Shown piece after piece: positions 23,048 through 31,479 of a DNA stretch of 64,000 nt. The notes under the pieces are model-generated. The model was not told the DNA's origin, did no database searches, and saw nothing but the letters and a program-made list of their open reading frames with translations. Position numbers and translations under genes: made by a program. The stretch lies in assembly GCF_007833355.1 (NCBI RefSeq), contig NZ_CP020914.1, positions 2,962,047 through 3,026,046 of the forward strand, read 5' to 3'. Each line of letters starts with the position of its first letter. The first letter of the stretch is position 1. Source of the DNA: Denitratisoma sp. DHT3. Its GTDB lineage: Bacteria; Pseudomonadota; Gammaproteobacteria; Burkholderiales; Rhodocyclaceae.

Positions 23048-23430
23048 GGTTTTTCCTCGATCAATTCGATCCTGTAGCCGTCGGGATCCTCGACGAAGGC
23101 GATGACGGTGCTGCCGTGCCGCATCGGTCCGGCCTCGCGCGCCACCTTGCCGCCGCGCCGGCGAATCGCCGCGCAGGCCGCGGCGGCGTCGGGCACCGCG
23201 ATCGCGATGTGGCCGAAGGCATTGCCCAGCTCGTACGCGTCCACGCCGTAGTTGTAGGTCAGTTCGATCACCGCGCCGGCGGCCTCGCTGCCGTAGCCGA
23301 CGAAGGCCAAGGTGAATTTTCCGTCTGGGTAATCGTGGCGGCGCAGCAGCCGCATGCCCAGCACTTCGGTGTAGAAGGCGATCGAACGTTCCAGGTCGCC
23401 GACGCGGATCATGGTGTGTAGCACTCTCAT
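23044..23430 (-). CDS. gloA: Lactoylglutathione lyase (glyoxalase I)
   Basis: 128 residues, the standard length. It isomerises the methylglyoxal-glutathione hemithioacetal to S-lactoylglutathione in the cytoplasm. Typical features are [23 protein letters not shown] (first metal His at about 5), the [10 protein letters not shown] segment with the Glu ligand, [11 protein letters not shown] with the second His, and [12 protein letters not shown] with the last Glu. This is the Ni-type short form. It follows the YgjP peptidase gene by about 85 bp and overlaps the DUF2889-like gene. Confidence 0.95.
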   Translation of the reverse strand: MRVLHTMIRVGDLERSIAFYTEVLGMRLLRRHDYPDGKFTLAFVGYGSEAAGAVIELTYNYGVDAYELGNAFGHIAIAVPDAAAACAAIRRRGGKVAREAGPMRHGSTVIAFVEDPDGYRIELIEEKP

Positions 23431-23515
23431 GTCGCTGCTCCTTGCAAGAAGGGCCGCTCCGGATTTTCCTGCCCCTTGAGGGGCGGTCGGCGCGAAGCGG
23501 CGATTTCGGGGGCGC

Positions 23516-24268
23516 TCAGATGATCGGGATCTCCGCTCCGCGCAGTTTGAGCTCGGCCCTCAGCGCGCGCCAGTCGGGGCAGCCGCGGGCCACTTCGGCC
23601 CAGAAGCGGGGACTGTGGTTCATCTCCCGCAGATGGGCCAGTTCATGCACCACCACATAATCCACCAGTTCCAGCGGCAGGTGAATCAGGCGCCAGTTGA
23701 GGCGAATGCCGCTCACCAGGCTGCAACTGCCCCAGCGCCCGCGGGCCGAGCTCAGGCTCAGGGGCGGCGGCGCGTGACCCATCCGTTCGGCGTAATGGGC
23801 CAGGCGCTCGCCGAACACCGCCAGTGCCCGGGTCTTGAGGGCGCGCCGCGCCAGTTCGTCCAGATCGCCGCCGTCGCGGGCCGCGAGTTCCAGCAGGGCG
23901 TCGCGCCAATGGAAACGGTTGGCGCCGCTCGTCACCCGCACGTCCACTTCCCCGCCGAGCAGCGGCAGGCGCTGTCCGTCGCGGATCGCCAGTTGGCGCA
24001 GCACCCGGCGGCTGGAGAATTCGTCGAGCTTGGCGATCACCCATTCGCCGTGGCTGCGGATGAATTCCTCGATTTCCGCCAGCGGCACGGCGCGGGGCGA
24101 CCCCACCCGCAGGCCGCGCTCGTCGATGTGCATGGCAAGACGCCGCCGCTTGCCCTGGCGCAGCTCGTAGGCGACGACCCGCCCGCACAGCAGCACGTGC
24201 CGTAGTCGGGGAACGGGCGTGGCTGGGGGGAGCTGCTGGAACAGCGGGAGTTGCTCGGGAAGGTTCAC
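23516..24268 (-). CDS. YgjP/WrpA-type zinc metallopeptidase (intact copy)
   Basis: A 250-residue protein starting at GTG 24268, which overlaps the stop of the upstream paralog by 4 bp; a much longer frame exists but lies over the other gene. The C-terminal half has the family signature [46 protein letters not shown] is the zinc site and the later His in MNHS is the third ligand. The N-terminal half is the beta-rich YgjP domain. The family (DUF45/SprT-like) is poorly characterised. The gene is part of the glyQ-glyS-gmhB-plsC transcription unit. Confidence 0.88.
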   Translation of the reverse strand: MNLPEQLPLFQQLPPATPVPRLRHVLLCGRVVAYELRQGKRRRLAMHIDERGLRVGSPRAVPLAEIEEFIRSHGEWVIAKLDEFSSRRVLRQLAIRDGQRLPLLGGEVDVRVTSGANRFHWRDALLELAARDGGDLDELARRALKTRALAVFGERLAHYAERMGHAPPPLSLSSARGRWGSCSLVSGIRLNWRLIHLPLELVDYVVVHELAHLREMNHSPRFWAEVARGCPDWRALRAELKLRGAEIPII

Positions 24269-24738
24269 GCGGCGGCGAATAGATCCTGGGTGGCGGCGGG
24301 CTGCGGCAGTTGGGCGACGGCGCGCGCAATCACCTGTTCGATGACTTGCGGCGTCTGCTCGATCAGGCGCCAGTGGCAACGCAGCCCCTTCCGGTCGGCT
24401 TGCGCCCAGTTGCCGCGCGCGGCGAACGATAGCTGCAAACGCGGCAGGGGGCGGCCTTGCTCGGCGGATTGGCGGGCGACGGCGGCATTCAGGATGCGCT
24501 TGGCCTCGGCGCGCAGCCAGGCTTCGGCGCTGTCGCGCACCTGCCGCGCGGTGGCTTCCGGCGGCAGTGGCAGATGCAGCACCGCGCCTTCCAGCCGCGC
24601 CTGCTTGCGGTCGGTGGCCAATTCGAGCGTGATGTGCTCCCCCAGATAGGCCAGGCGGGCGCCTTCGTGCCACGCCGCGTCGGGGTCGGGAGCCGGCGCC
24701 TCGAGCCGCAGCGCGAACTGTGGATTACGGGTTTTCAT
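24265..24738 (-). CDS. Degenerate YgjP-like paralog lacking the zinc site
   Basis: A 157-residue protein from ATG 24738. Its sequence follows that of the downstream peptidase. GEHITLELATDRKQARLEG matches the beta-rich start, and LRCHWRLIEQTPQVIEQVIARAVAQL lines up with [29 protein letters not shown] is replaced by RAVAQ and GRWGSCS by GNWAQAD, so no metal can bind. It is not a frameshift wreck: the frame is intact, starts inside plsC (14-bp overlap) and ends in a 4-bp overlap with the active copy. That arrangement suggests a retained pseudoenzyme, perhaps a partner or regulator of the active protein. Confidence 0.75.
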   Translation of the reverse strand: MKTRNPQFALRLEAPAPDPDAAWHEGARLAYLGEHITLELATDRKQARLEGAVLHLPLPPEATARQVRDSAEAWLRAEAKRILNAAVARQSAEQGRPLPRLQLSFAARGNWAQADRKGLRCHWRLIEQTPQVIEQVIARAVAQLPQPAATQDLFAAA

Positions 24739-25459
24739 GGCGGTACAGGTGGGGGCTGATGTGGCGCATTTCGCCTTCGATCCAGGCTTCCGCCCGGCTG
24801 TTGATCTCGCTGGTGGAAAGACCGCGGCTGTCGAAGGCCGGGCCGATGCTGACGGTGACCGTGCCGGGCTGCTTGAGGAAGGCGTTCTTGCCCCAGGATT
24901 CGCCGGAATTGAGGGCCACGGGCACCACGGGCGCCTCGGCCTCGCGGGCGAGGAAGGCGCCGCCGGCCTGGTAGCGCCCCTTCTGGCCGGGCGCCATGCG
25001 GGTGCCCTCGGGGAAGATGGCGACCGAATAGCCCTGGCGGATGCGCTCGGTGCCGCGTTCCTTGAGCTGGCGCAGGGCATCGCGGCCGGCGTTGCGGTCG
25101 ATGCTGATCATCGGCGTCAGGGCCAGCGCCCAGCCGAAGAAGGGCAGCCACTTGATCTCCTGTTTCCAGACGAAGATCAGGTCGCGGAAGATGGTCTGCA
25201 ACACGATGGTTTCCCAGGCCGACTGATGCTTGACGAGCACCACGGCGGCGCCGGCGGGAATGTTTTCCCGGCCCCGCACCACGCAGCGGATGCCCAGCAA
25301 GTGGTCGATCAGCCAGGTGACGCTGCGTACCCAGGGCTGCGCCAGGCGCAGCCGGGCGTGATGCGGCAGCCAGAAGCAGAGCAGCAGCAGCAGCGTGACC
25401 GGCGGCGTCAGCAGCGCCAGGGCGGCCATGAACAGAGCGGAGCGCAGGGCGGCCATCAT
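24725..25459 (-). CDS. plsC: 1-acyl-sn-glycerol-3-phosphate acyltransferase
   Basis: A 244-residue membrane-associated enzyme that adds the second acyl chain to lysophosphatidic acid in phospholipid synthesis. The N-terminus has a hydrophobic segment (about 8-30). The catalytic block is VLVKHQSAWET (an HX4E variant of the usual HX4D), followed by ISIDRN and the substrate motif FPEGTR, then PVVPVALNSG. It overlaps gmhB by 4 bp upstream and the degenerate YgjP copy by 14 bp downstream. Either of the first two Met codons could be used. Confidence 0.93.
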   Translation of the reverse strand: MMAALRSALFMAALALLTPPVTLLLLLCFWLPHHARLRLAQPWVRSVTWLIDHLLGIRCVVRGRENIPAGAAVVLVKHQSAWETIVLQTIFRDLIFVWKQEIKWLPFFGWALALTPMISIDRNAGRDALRQLKERGTERIRQGYSVAIFPEGTRMAPGQKGRYQAGGAFLAREAEAPVVPVALNSGESWGKNAFLKQPGTVTVSIGPAFDSRGLSTSEINSRAEAWIEGEMRHISPHLYRHENP

Positions 25460-25992
25460 GCGGCGGTGATGTGCGCGACGGCGGCGGCGAGATCGGGGAA
25501 GACCAGGGTGTCGGGCGGCAGCGCCGGGTCGAGCCGGGTCTTCTGGCCTTTGCCGGTGAGCACCAGCATCGGCTGCGCGCCGACGCTGGCCGCGGCCTGC
25601 AGGTCGCGCAGGGAGTCACCGATGGCCGGCACGCCGGTGAGGTCGGTGCTGTAGCGGGTGGCGATTTCCTCCAGCATCCCGGGCTTGGGCTTGCGGCAGG
25701 CGCATTGGTCGACGTTGGTGTGCGGGCAGAAGAAAATGGCGTCGATCCGCCCCCCCACCTGGGCCACCGCCCGCACCATCTTTTCGTGGATCGCGTTCAG
25801 GGTGTCCATTTCGAACAGCCCGCGGCCGACGCCGGACTGGTTGGTGGCGACCACCACCCGGTAGCCCCACTGGTTGAGCCGGGCGATCGCCGCCAGGCTG
25901 CCAGCGATGGGCCGCCATTCTTCGGGCGACTTGATGAACTGATCGGAGTCGTGGTTGATGACGCCGTCGCGGTCGAGGATGACGAGTTTCAT
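25456..25992 (-). CDS. gmhB: D-glycero-D-manno-heptose-1,7-bisphosphate 7-phosphatase
   Basis: 178 residues of the HAD superfamily, class IIIA. It removes the 7-phosphate in the ADP-heptose pathway for lipopolysaccharide core. Motif I is ILDRDGVIN (catalytic Asp pair at about 7 and 9), motif II VVATNQSGVGRG, the zinc-binding loop FCPHTNVDQCACRKPKPGM and the final acidic motif AIGDSLRDL. It follows glyS by about 124 bp and overlaps plsC by 4 bp. The gap before it shows no gene or clear hairpin. Confidence 0.93.
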   Translation of the reverse strand: MKLVILDRDGVINHDSDQFIKSPEEWRPIAGSLAAIARLNQWGYRVVVATNQSGVGRGLFEMDTLNAIHEKMVRAVAQVGGRIDAIFFCPHTNVDQCACRKPKPGMLEEIATRYSTDLTGVPAIGDSLRDLQAAASVGAQPMLVLTGKGQKTRLDPALPPDTLVFPDLAAAVAHITAA

Positions 25993-26116
25993 GGCGAGGG
26001 TGGCGATGCGGACGAGCCTGGGTTGTCGATCAATGGTGAGGGAGAGCGGCGGACGGCGAGGAGGAGAGAAGCGCGGCTTTTACTCCCCTCCTGCCGGCAT
26101 CGCGGCGGCTCCGCTG

Positions 26117-28195
26117 CTAGAGGCGCGAAATGTCGGCCACCTGGTTCATCAGCCCGGCCAACTGATGCAGCAGCGCCAGACGATTGGCGCGCAGCAGCGG
26201 TTCATCGGCATTGACCATCACGTCGTCGAAGAACGTGTCCACCGCGCCGCGCAGGCCGGCCAGGGCGGTCAGCGCACCGGTGTAGTCGGCGTTGGCCACC
26301 TGCGAATGCACCTGCGGCGCGATCGCCGTCACCTGCGTGAACAGCGCCTTCTCGGCGCTTTCCTGGAACAGGGCGACATCCACTTCGCGGGCCGAGCCCT
26401 CGGCCTTCTTCAGGATGTTCACGATGCGCTTGTTGGCGGCGGCCAGGGCCTCCGCCTCCGGCAGGGCGACGAAGGCCTTCACCGCGGCGAGCTTGGCCGG
26501 TACCGCGTCGATGCGGGTCGGCATCAGTGCCAGCACCGCATCCACCAGCCGCTGCTCGTGGCCGGTGTCCTTCAGCAGATTGCGCAGGCGCTCCAGCATG
26601 AAGTCCAGCAGCTGGGCCTCGAAGCCGGTCGCCAGGCGGCCGACGGGGAAGGTGGCGGCGGCATCGCTGATCAGCGACGCCAGATCCAGCGGCAGCGGCG
26701 ATTCCATCAGGATGCGCAGCACGCCCAGGGCGGCGCGCCGCAGGCCGAAGGGATCCTTGTCGCCGGTGGGGATCTGGCCGATGCCGAAGAAGGCCACCAG
26801 CGCGTCGAGCTTGTCGGCCAGGGCCACGGCGGCGGCGACGTTGCCGGCCGGCAGGCTGTCGCCGTTGAAGCGCGGCTTGTAGTGGGCTTCGATGGCGTCG
26901 GCCACGGCCGGGGCTTCGCCGTCGTGGGCGGCGTAGTAGCGACCCATGATGCCTTGCAGTTCGGGGAACTCGCCCACCATGTCGCTGACCAGGTCGGCCT
27001 TCGCCAGCAGCGCGGCGCGCTCGGCCTGGGCGGCATCCACGTTGAGGCGGCGGGCGATCGCGCCGGAGAGCTTCACCAGCCGCTCCACCCGTTCGCCCTG
27101 GCTGCCCAGCTTGTTGTGATAGACCACCTTGGCGAGCTTGGCGACGCGGTTGGCGAGCGGCGTCTTGCGGTCGGTTTCAAAGAAGAACTTGGCGTCGGCC
27201 AGGCGCGGTCGCACCACGCGGGCGTTGCCCTCGACGATGTTGGTCGGGTCGGCCACCGCCATGTTGGAGACCACCAGGAAGCGGTTGGTGAGCTTGCCGG
27301 CGGCATCCATCAGGGGGAAGTACTTCTGGTTGGCCTGCATGGTCAGGATCAGGCATTCCTGCGGCACGGCGAGGAATTCCGCCTCGAAGCCGGCTTCGTA
27401 CACCGTCGGGTGCTCCACCAGGGCGGTGACTTCGTCGAGCAGGGCCTCGTCCCGCAGCCACGTCAGGTCGCGGCCCGCGGCGGCCTGGTCGAGCTGCGCG
27501 CGGATCATGTCGCGTCGTTGTTGGTAGCAGGCCACCACCTTGCCCTGGTCGAGCAGGGTCTGGGCGTATTCGTCGGCGTCGCCGATCTCGATCGCGCCGC
27601 CGTTGCCCATGAAGCGGTGGCCGCGGGTGGCGCGGCCGCTCGCCAGACCCAGCACCTCGCCGGCGACGACGGCCGAGCCATGGAGCATCACCAGGCCGTG
27701 CACCGGACGCACGAACTGCACTTCGGAATCGCCCCAGCGCATCAGCTTGGCCACCGGCAGCTTCTTCAGCGCGGCCTCGACGAAGCCCGCCAGATGCAGC
27801 GACAGCGCCTCGCCGGTCCTGGCGATGCGGGCGACGAAATACTCGGCCTTGCCGTCGTTCTGCTTCTCCAGTTGGGCGAACTCGACGCCGGCCGAGCGCA
27901 TGAAGCCTTCCAGCGCCTTGGTGGGCTTGCCTGCGGCGTCGACGCCGGAAGCCACGGCCGGGCCCTTCTTCTCGATCACGCGGTCGGGTTGCGTCGCCAG
28001 CACGTCGGAAAATTGAAGCGCCAGACGGCGCGGCGTGGCGAACCAGCGACTCTCGCGCCCCTCGTTACCGGCCTCGACGAAGCCGGCCTCGATCAGGGAT
28101 TTCTGCACCTGCTCATGGAAGGCCTGGGCCAGGCGGGCCAGCGACTTGGGCGGCAGTTCCTCGGTGAGGAGTTCGATCAATAGTGTCTGTTTCAT
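26117..28195 (-). CDS. glyS: Glycine--tRNA ligase beta subunit
   Basis: 692 residues, normal for the bacterial beta subunit that binds and positions tRNA-Gly in the alpha2beta2 enzyme. The N-terminus [19 protein letters not shown] is diagnostic, with [13 protein letters not shown] and [13 protein letters not shown] further in and an HD-like region near [20 protein letters not shown]. The start at 28195 is 1 bp beyond the glyQ stop. Cytoplasmic, co-transcribed with glyQ. Confidence 0.97.
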   Translation of the reverse strand: MKQTLLIELLTEELPPKSLARLAQAFHEQVQKSLIEAGFVEAGNEGRESRWFATPRRLALQFSDVLATQPDRVIEKKGPAVASGVDAAGKPTKALEGFMRSAGVEFAQLEKQNDGKAEYFVARIARTGEALSLHLAGFVEAALKKLPVAKLMRWGDSEVQFVRPVHGLVMLHGSAVVAGEVLGLASGRATRGHRFMGNGGAIEIGDADEYAQTLLDQGKVVACYQQRRDMIRAQLDQAAAGRDLTWLRDEALLDEVTALVEHPTVYEAGFEAEFLAVPQECLILTMQANQKYFPLMDAAGKLTNRFLVVSNMAVADPTNIVEGNARVVRPRLADAKFFFETDRKTPLANRVAKLAKVVYHNKLGSQGERVERLVKLSGAIARRLNVDAAQAERAALLAKADLVSDMVGEFPELQGIMGRYYAAHDGEAPAVADAIEAHYKPRFNGDSLPAGNVAAAVALADKLDALVAFFGIGQIPTGDKDPFGLRRAALGVLRILMESPLPLDLASLISDAAATFPVGRLATGFEAQLLDFMLERLRNLLKDTGHEQRLVDAVLALMPTRIDAVPAKLAAVKAFVALPEAEALAAANKRIVNILKKAEGSAREVDVALFQESAEKALFTQVTAIAPQVHSQVANADYTGALTALAGLRGAVDTFFDDVMVNADEPLLRANRLALLHQLAGLMNQVADISRL

Positions 28196-28196
28196 G

Positions 28197-29084
28197 TCAC
28201 TTCCCCTGGGCGCACATGGGGAAGCCGAGACGTTCCCGCGAATCGTAGTAGGCCTGGGCCACTTCCCGGGCCAGGGCGCGGACGCGGCCGATGTAGGCGG
28301 CGCGCTCGGTGACGGAGATGGCGCCGCGGGCATCCAGCAGGTTGAAGGTGTGGGAAGCCTTCATCACCATCTCGAAGCCGGGCAGGGGCAGGTTCAGGCC
28401 CATCAGGCGCTTGGCTTCGGATTCGTACTTGGCGAACTGGGCGAACAGCCAATCCACGTCGGAGTGCTCGAAGTTGTAGGTGGATTGCTCCACCTCGTTC
28501 TGGTGATAGACGTCGCCGTAGGTGACGCCGGGCGCCCACACCAGGTCATAGACGTTCTCCACGCCTTGCAGGTACATCGCCAGGCGCTCGATGCCGTAGG
28601 TGATCTCGCCCAGCACCGGCTTGCAGGGCAGCGAGCCCACTTCCTGGAAGTAGGTGAACTGGGTGACCTCCATGCCGTCCAGCCACACTTCCCAGCCCAG
28701 GCCCCAGGCGCCCAGGGTCGGGCTTTCCCAGTCGTCCTCGACGAAGCGGATGTCGTGCTGGGCGGTGTCGATGCCCAGCGCGCGCAGCGAATCCAGGTAG
28801 AGGTCCTGGATGTTGGGCGGATTGGGTTTCAGCACCACCTGGTACTGGTAGTAGTGCTGGAGCCGGTTGGGGTTCTCGCCGTAGCGGCCGTCCTTGGGCC
28901 GGCGCGAAGGCTGCACGTAGGCTGCGCGCCAGGGCTCGGGGCCGATCGCGCGCAGGAAGGTGGCGGTGTGGAAGGTGCCGGCACCGACCTCGATGTCGTA
29001 GGGCTGAAGCAGGACGCAGCCTTGCTGGTCCCAGAAATTCTGCAGGCGGAGGATGACCTCCTGGAAGGTGGGTTTTGCGGACAT
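28197..29084 (-). CDS. glyQ: Glycine--tRNA ligase alpha subunit
   Basis: A 295-residue catalytic subunit of class II heterotetrameric glycyl-tRNA synthetase. It begins with the family's [38 protein letters not shown]. The class II motifs follow, including [20 protein letters not shown] and [16 protein letters not shown]. Length and N-terminus match well. First gene of the glyQ-glyS-gmhB-plsC-ygjP-gloA train. Confidence 0.97.
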   Translation of the reverse strand: MSAKPTFQEVILRLQNFWDQQGCVLLQPYDIEVGAGTFHTATFLRAIGPEPWRAAYVQPSRRPKDGRYGENPNRLQHYYQYQVVLKPNPPNIQDLYLDSLRALGIDTAQHDIRFVEDDWESPTLGAWGLGWEVWLDGMEVTQFTYFQEVGSLPCKPVLGEITYGIERLAMYLQGVENVYDLVWAPGVTYGDVYHQNEVEQSTYNFEHSDVDWLFAQFAKYESEAKRLMGLNLPLPGFEMVMKASHTFNLLDARGAISVTERAAYIGRVRALAREVAQAYYDSRERLGFPMCAQGK

Positions 29085-29185
29085 GGCCGTGCGCGGAAAT
29101 TGGCGAAAGGCGCGATTTTACAGACTTTGGGATGCGGCCGCCGGGGGCCGCCGGCATCCCGCGGAGCACCGTCGCGCGGGATTCC

Positions 29186-29548
29186 TCAAGGGCCGGCCGG
29201 GTGGGGGATGCGGTCGCTGAAGGAACAGTCGCTGTCGTGGATGTGGCCCGGGTAGTGGGATGCCAGGGCGTGGCACAAGTCCGGCTTGAACAGCCACTCG
29301 CCGGTGGGGCTGACGAGCAGGCGAGCGTCGATCGGGGTGTCCGTCTCCCGATAGATTTCCAGCAGGCTCACGCCGTCGGGCCGGATGCCCTGGCGATGCA
29401 AGTGCGCGAGCAGGCCGCAGATGGTGTCGGAGAAATAGGACTTGTATTCGCCGCCGTCGTCGAACAGGGGCACCCGCGCCTCGTAGGTGTAGGGCAGGCT
29501 GGAATCGTATTTCGACTTGGGGCCGAACATCTTGGCGAGGAAACGCAT
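29186..29548 (-). CDS. Conserved-looking protein of unknown function
   Basis: A 120-residue soluble protein with no signal peptide, starting at ATG 29548 behind a good AAGGAGAT site. The sequence is well ordered: YTYEARVPLFDDGGEYKSYFSDTICGLLAHLHRQ, then DGVSLLEIYRETDTPIDARLLVSPTGEWLFKP, and a C-terminal HYPGHIHDSDCSFSDR with four His/Cys that could bind metal. The family is not recognised. It lies about 100 bp upstream of glyQ on the same strand. Confidence 0.75.
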   Translation of the reverse strand: MRFLAKMFGPKSKYDSSLPYTYEARVPLFDDGGEYKSYFSDTICGLLAHLHRQGIRPDGVSLLEIYRETDTPIDARLLVSPTGEWLFKPDLCHALASHYPGHIHDSDCSFSDRIPHPAGP

Positions 29549-29622
29549 GATCGATCTCCTTCGACGGATCCAGAATTATCAATTCTACGCTGCGTCCGCG
29601 GCGCCGGCCGCGCTGCCGGATT

Positions 29623-30390
29623 TCAGGAAAAGCGCGAGAAATCCGGCGCGCGCTTTTCGAAAAAGGCGGTCACGGCCTCGGTGACCTCGGGGCCGCCCAG
29701 GCGGCGCATGAAGACTTCGGCCTCGGCCGCCAACGCGTCCTGGATCGCCGCCGCTTGGGCGCGGCGCATCAGGTCACGGGTGTCGCGCACCGCCCCGGGC
29801 GGCAGGGCGGCCAGACGGCGCGCGGCATCGAATGCCTTTTCTCGCACCTCGGCCACGGGCAGGGCCTCGTTGGCCAGGCCCCATTCCGCCGCCTGGCGGC
29901 CGCTGTAGTTTTCGCCCAGCAACAGGACCTGAGCGGCCCGGGCGCGGCCGACGCGCTGCGGCAGCAGCAGGCTGGAGGCCAGTTCCGGCACCAGGCCGAG
30001 GCGGGTGAAGGGCATCGAGAGCAGCGCGTCCTCGGCCACGTAGACCAGGTCGCAATGCAGCTGCAAGGTGGCGCCGATGCCGACGGCGCTGCCTGTCACC
30101 GCCGCGACCAGCGGCTTGCCGTAGTTCTGCAGCAGATCGAGGAAGCGCGCGACCGGCGGCGGCGGCGCGCCATCGGCCGGCGCGCCGAGGAATTCCTCCA
30201 GGTCGTTGCCGGCACAGAACACGCCGGGCTGACCGGTGAACATCACCACCCGTACCGCCGGATCGGCTGCCGCTGCCTCCAGGAATTCGGCCATGGCGGC
30301 GTACATCGGGCCGTTGATGGCGTTGCGCCGTTCGGGTCGATTGAATTCGATGATGCCGACGCCGGCGTCGATATGGGTCAGGATGTGCAT
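29623..30390 (-). CDS. Enoyl-CoA hydratase/isomerase family protein
   Basis: 255 residues of the crotonase superfamily. The oxyanion-hole segments are visible: RNAINGPMYAAM (about 22-33), PGVFCAGNDLEEFL (about 56-69) and KPLVAAVTGSAVGIGATLQLHCDLVY (about 92-117). PFTRLGLVPELASSLLLPQRVG follows, where the Glu of PELAS is the usual catalytic position. Such enzymes act in fatty-acid, amino-acid or aromatic CoA pathways; the substrate is not readable. It stands alone, and its promoter shares the 367-bp gap with tonB. Confidence 0.88.
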   Translation of the reverse strand: MHILTHIDAGVGIIEFNRPERRNAINGPMYAAMAEFLEAAAADPAVRVVMFTGQPGVFCAGNDLEEFLGAPADGAPPPPVARFLDLLQNYGKPLVAAVTGSAVGIGATLQLHCDLVYVAEDALLSMPFTRLGLVPELASSLLLPQRVGRARAAQVLLLGENYSGRQAAEWGLANEALPVAEVREKAFDAARRLAALPPGAVRDTRDLMRRAQAAAIQDALAAEAEVFMRRLGGPEVTEAVTAFFEKRAPDFSRFS

Positions 30391-30757
30391 GGTCGGGCTT
30401 TCGATGAGTGCGAGCCCTATTCAAGCACAAGCGGCGGGATTGCTCGGCGCCGCGTTGCCGCCTGATGGAAGGCGAAGCTCACGACCCAGGCCGGGCGCGG
30501 CGCTCAGGCCACGATCAGGGTGGCGAACCGGTGCTGCGCGATTCGACGCGGATGGTGGCGATGGCGGGCAGGCAGGGAGGGGGCGGGGAGAGCGGCCTGA
30601 AGCCGTCGGCCCGAGTCCGGGTTGCGAGTTTCTGCGATTGTGACAAGCGTTTTGCGTCCTCAGCCTTGGAGCGCAAATTCCGAGGGCCTTGTTGATTGTT
30701 GATAATAATTATCATTATAATAAGCGCGAATTTTGCAATCACTTTGCATGAAAGGTC
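30391..30757. other. 367-bp intergenic region between divergent echA-like gene and tonB
   Basis: No credible gene seen here. The left 300 bp are GC-rich and unstructured to the eye. The right end becomes AT-rich and contains the Fur-box-like sequence at 30701-30719, about 40 bp upstream of tonB. Confidence 0.6.
30701..30719 (+). promoter_or_regulatory. Fur box upstream of tonB
   Basis: GATAATAATTATCATTATA matches the 19-bp Fur consensus (GATAATGATAATCATTATC) at 16 of 19 positions by direct comparison and is nearly palindromic. It lies 39 bp before the tonB start. Iron-loaded Fur would repress the iron-uptake cluster tonB-receptor-oxidase-piuC. Confidence 0.85.
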
Positions 30758-31417
30758 ATGGTCACTACGGAAGGGCTCCATCAATGGCGAACGGAGGAGA
30801 CTCGGCGTCCCGCCCGATCCCGGTCGGCCGGGATGCTCGTGATGGTTGCGGTGCATGCGGCGCTGGCCCTGTCTTTGCTGTTGGGACAGCGGTTTGTGCC
30901 CACCTCGGTGGATGACGCGGCGCCGATGATGGTGCAGATCGTCGCCCAGTCATTGCAGGAGACTGTCAGGGCCGCCGAGAAGGTGCGCCCCGCGCCCGAG
31001 GTTTCGAAAGTCCAGGTGACGCAGCCTGTCGCAGAGCCGGTGCCCGAGCAGGCGGTGAGTGTGCCGCAACAGGCCGCGGTTCCGACCCCGGTGGCGAGCA
31101 GTAAGAACTCGTCCGCCGAACCGCTGCCGACGACGACACAGCCCCGATTCGATGCCGCCTATCTGAACAACCCGACGCCGATCTATCCGAACCTCTCCAG
31201 GCGGCTCAAGGAGCAAGGAACGGCGCTGCTGCGGGTGCATGTCAATGCGGATGGCAGCGTAGCCCAGATCGAACTCAGCCGCAGCAGCGGCTATGGACGG
31301 CTTGATCAGGCAGCCATCGAAGCCGTGCGTCTATGGCGCTTCGTCCCGGCACGACGGGGTGACTTGCAAATGGCCGCCTGGGTTGTCGTGCCCATTGATT
31401 TCTCGCTGACCGGATGA
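30758..31417 (+). CDS. tonB: Energy transducer TonB
   Basis: A 219-residue inner-membrane protein that passes proton-motive energy to outer-membrane receptors. It has an unusually long cytoplasmic start (about 25 residues), one transmembrane helix (MLVMVAVHAALALSLLLGQRF, about 26-46), a Pro/Val/Glu/Gln-rich periplasmic spacer (about 75-125) and the C-terminal TonB domain. That domain shows PIYPNLSRRLKEQGTALLRV, SGYGRLDQAAIEAVRLWRF. Start at ATG 30758, behind AAAGG. A Fur box precedes it and the receptor gene follows; no exbB/exbD are in the window. Confidence 0.92.
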   Translation: MVTTEGLHQWRTEETRRPARSRSAGMLVMVAVHAALALSLLLGQRFVPTSVDDAAPMMVQIVAQSLQETVRAAEKVRPAPEVSKVQVTQPVAEPVPEQAVSVPQQAAVPTPVASSKNSSAEPLPTTTQPRFDAAYLNNPTPIYPNLSRRLKEQGTALLRVHVNADGSVAQIELSRSSGYGRLDQAAIEAVRLWRFVPARRGDLQMAAWVVVPIDFSLTG

Positions 31418-31479
31418 CTGGCTCATTCTGGCGGCACGAAAAATAAAAAATGATGTCCCCCCTACGGAGAAAACCCTCG

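Noticed and set aside
24265..24738. Degenerate YgjP copy as a decaying pseudogene
   Set aside because: No stop codons or frameshifts, and its ends are precisely coupled to both neighbours; decay would be expected to break these.
25993..26116. tRNA or small RNA between gmhB and glyS
   Set aside because: No cloverleaf or strong hairpin could be drawn; no tRNA or rRNA gene was found anywhere in the window by eye.
30391..30757. Small gene in the gap before tonB
   Set aside because: Frames here lack a ribosome site and any sensible protein pattern; the gap is better explained as promoter sequence with the Fur box.
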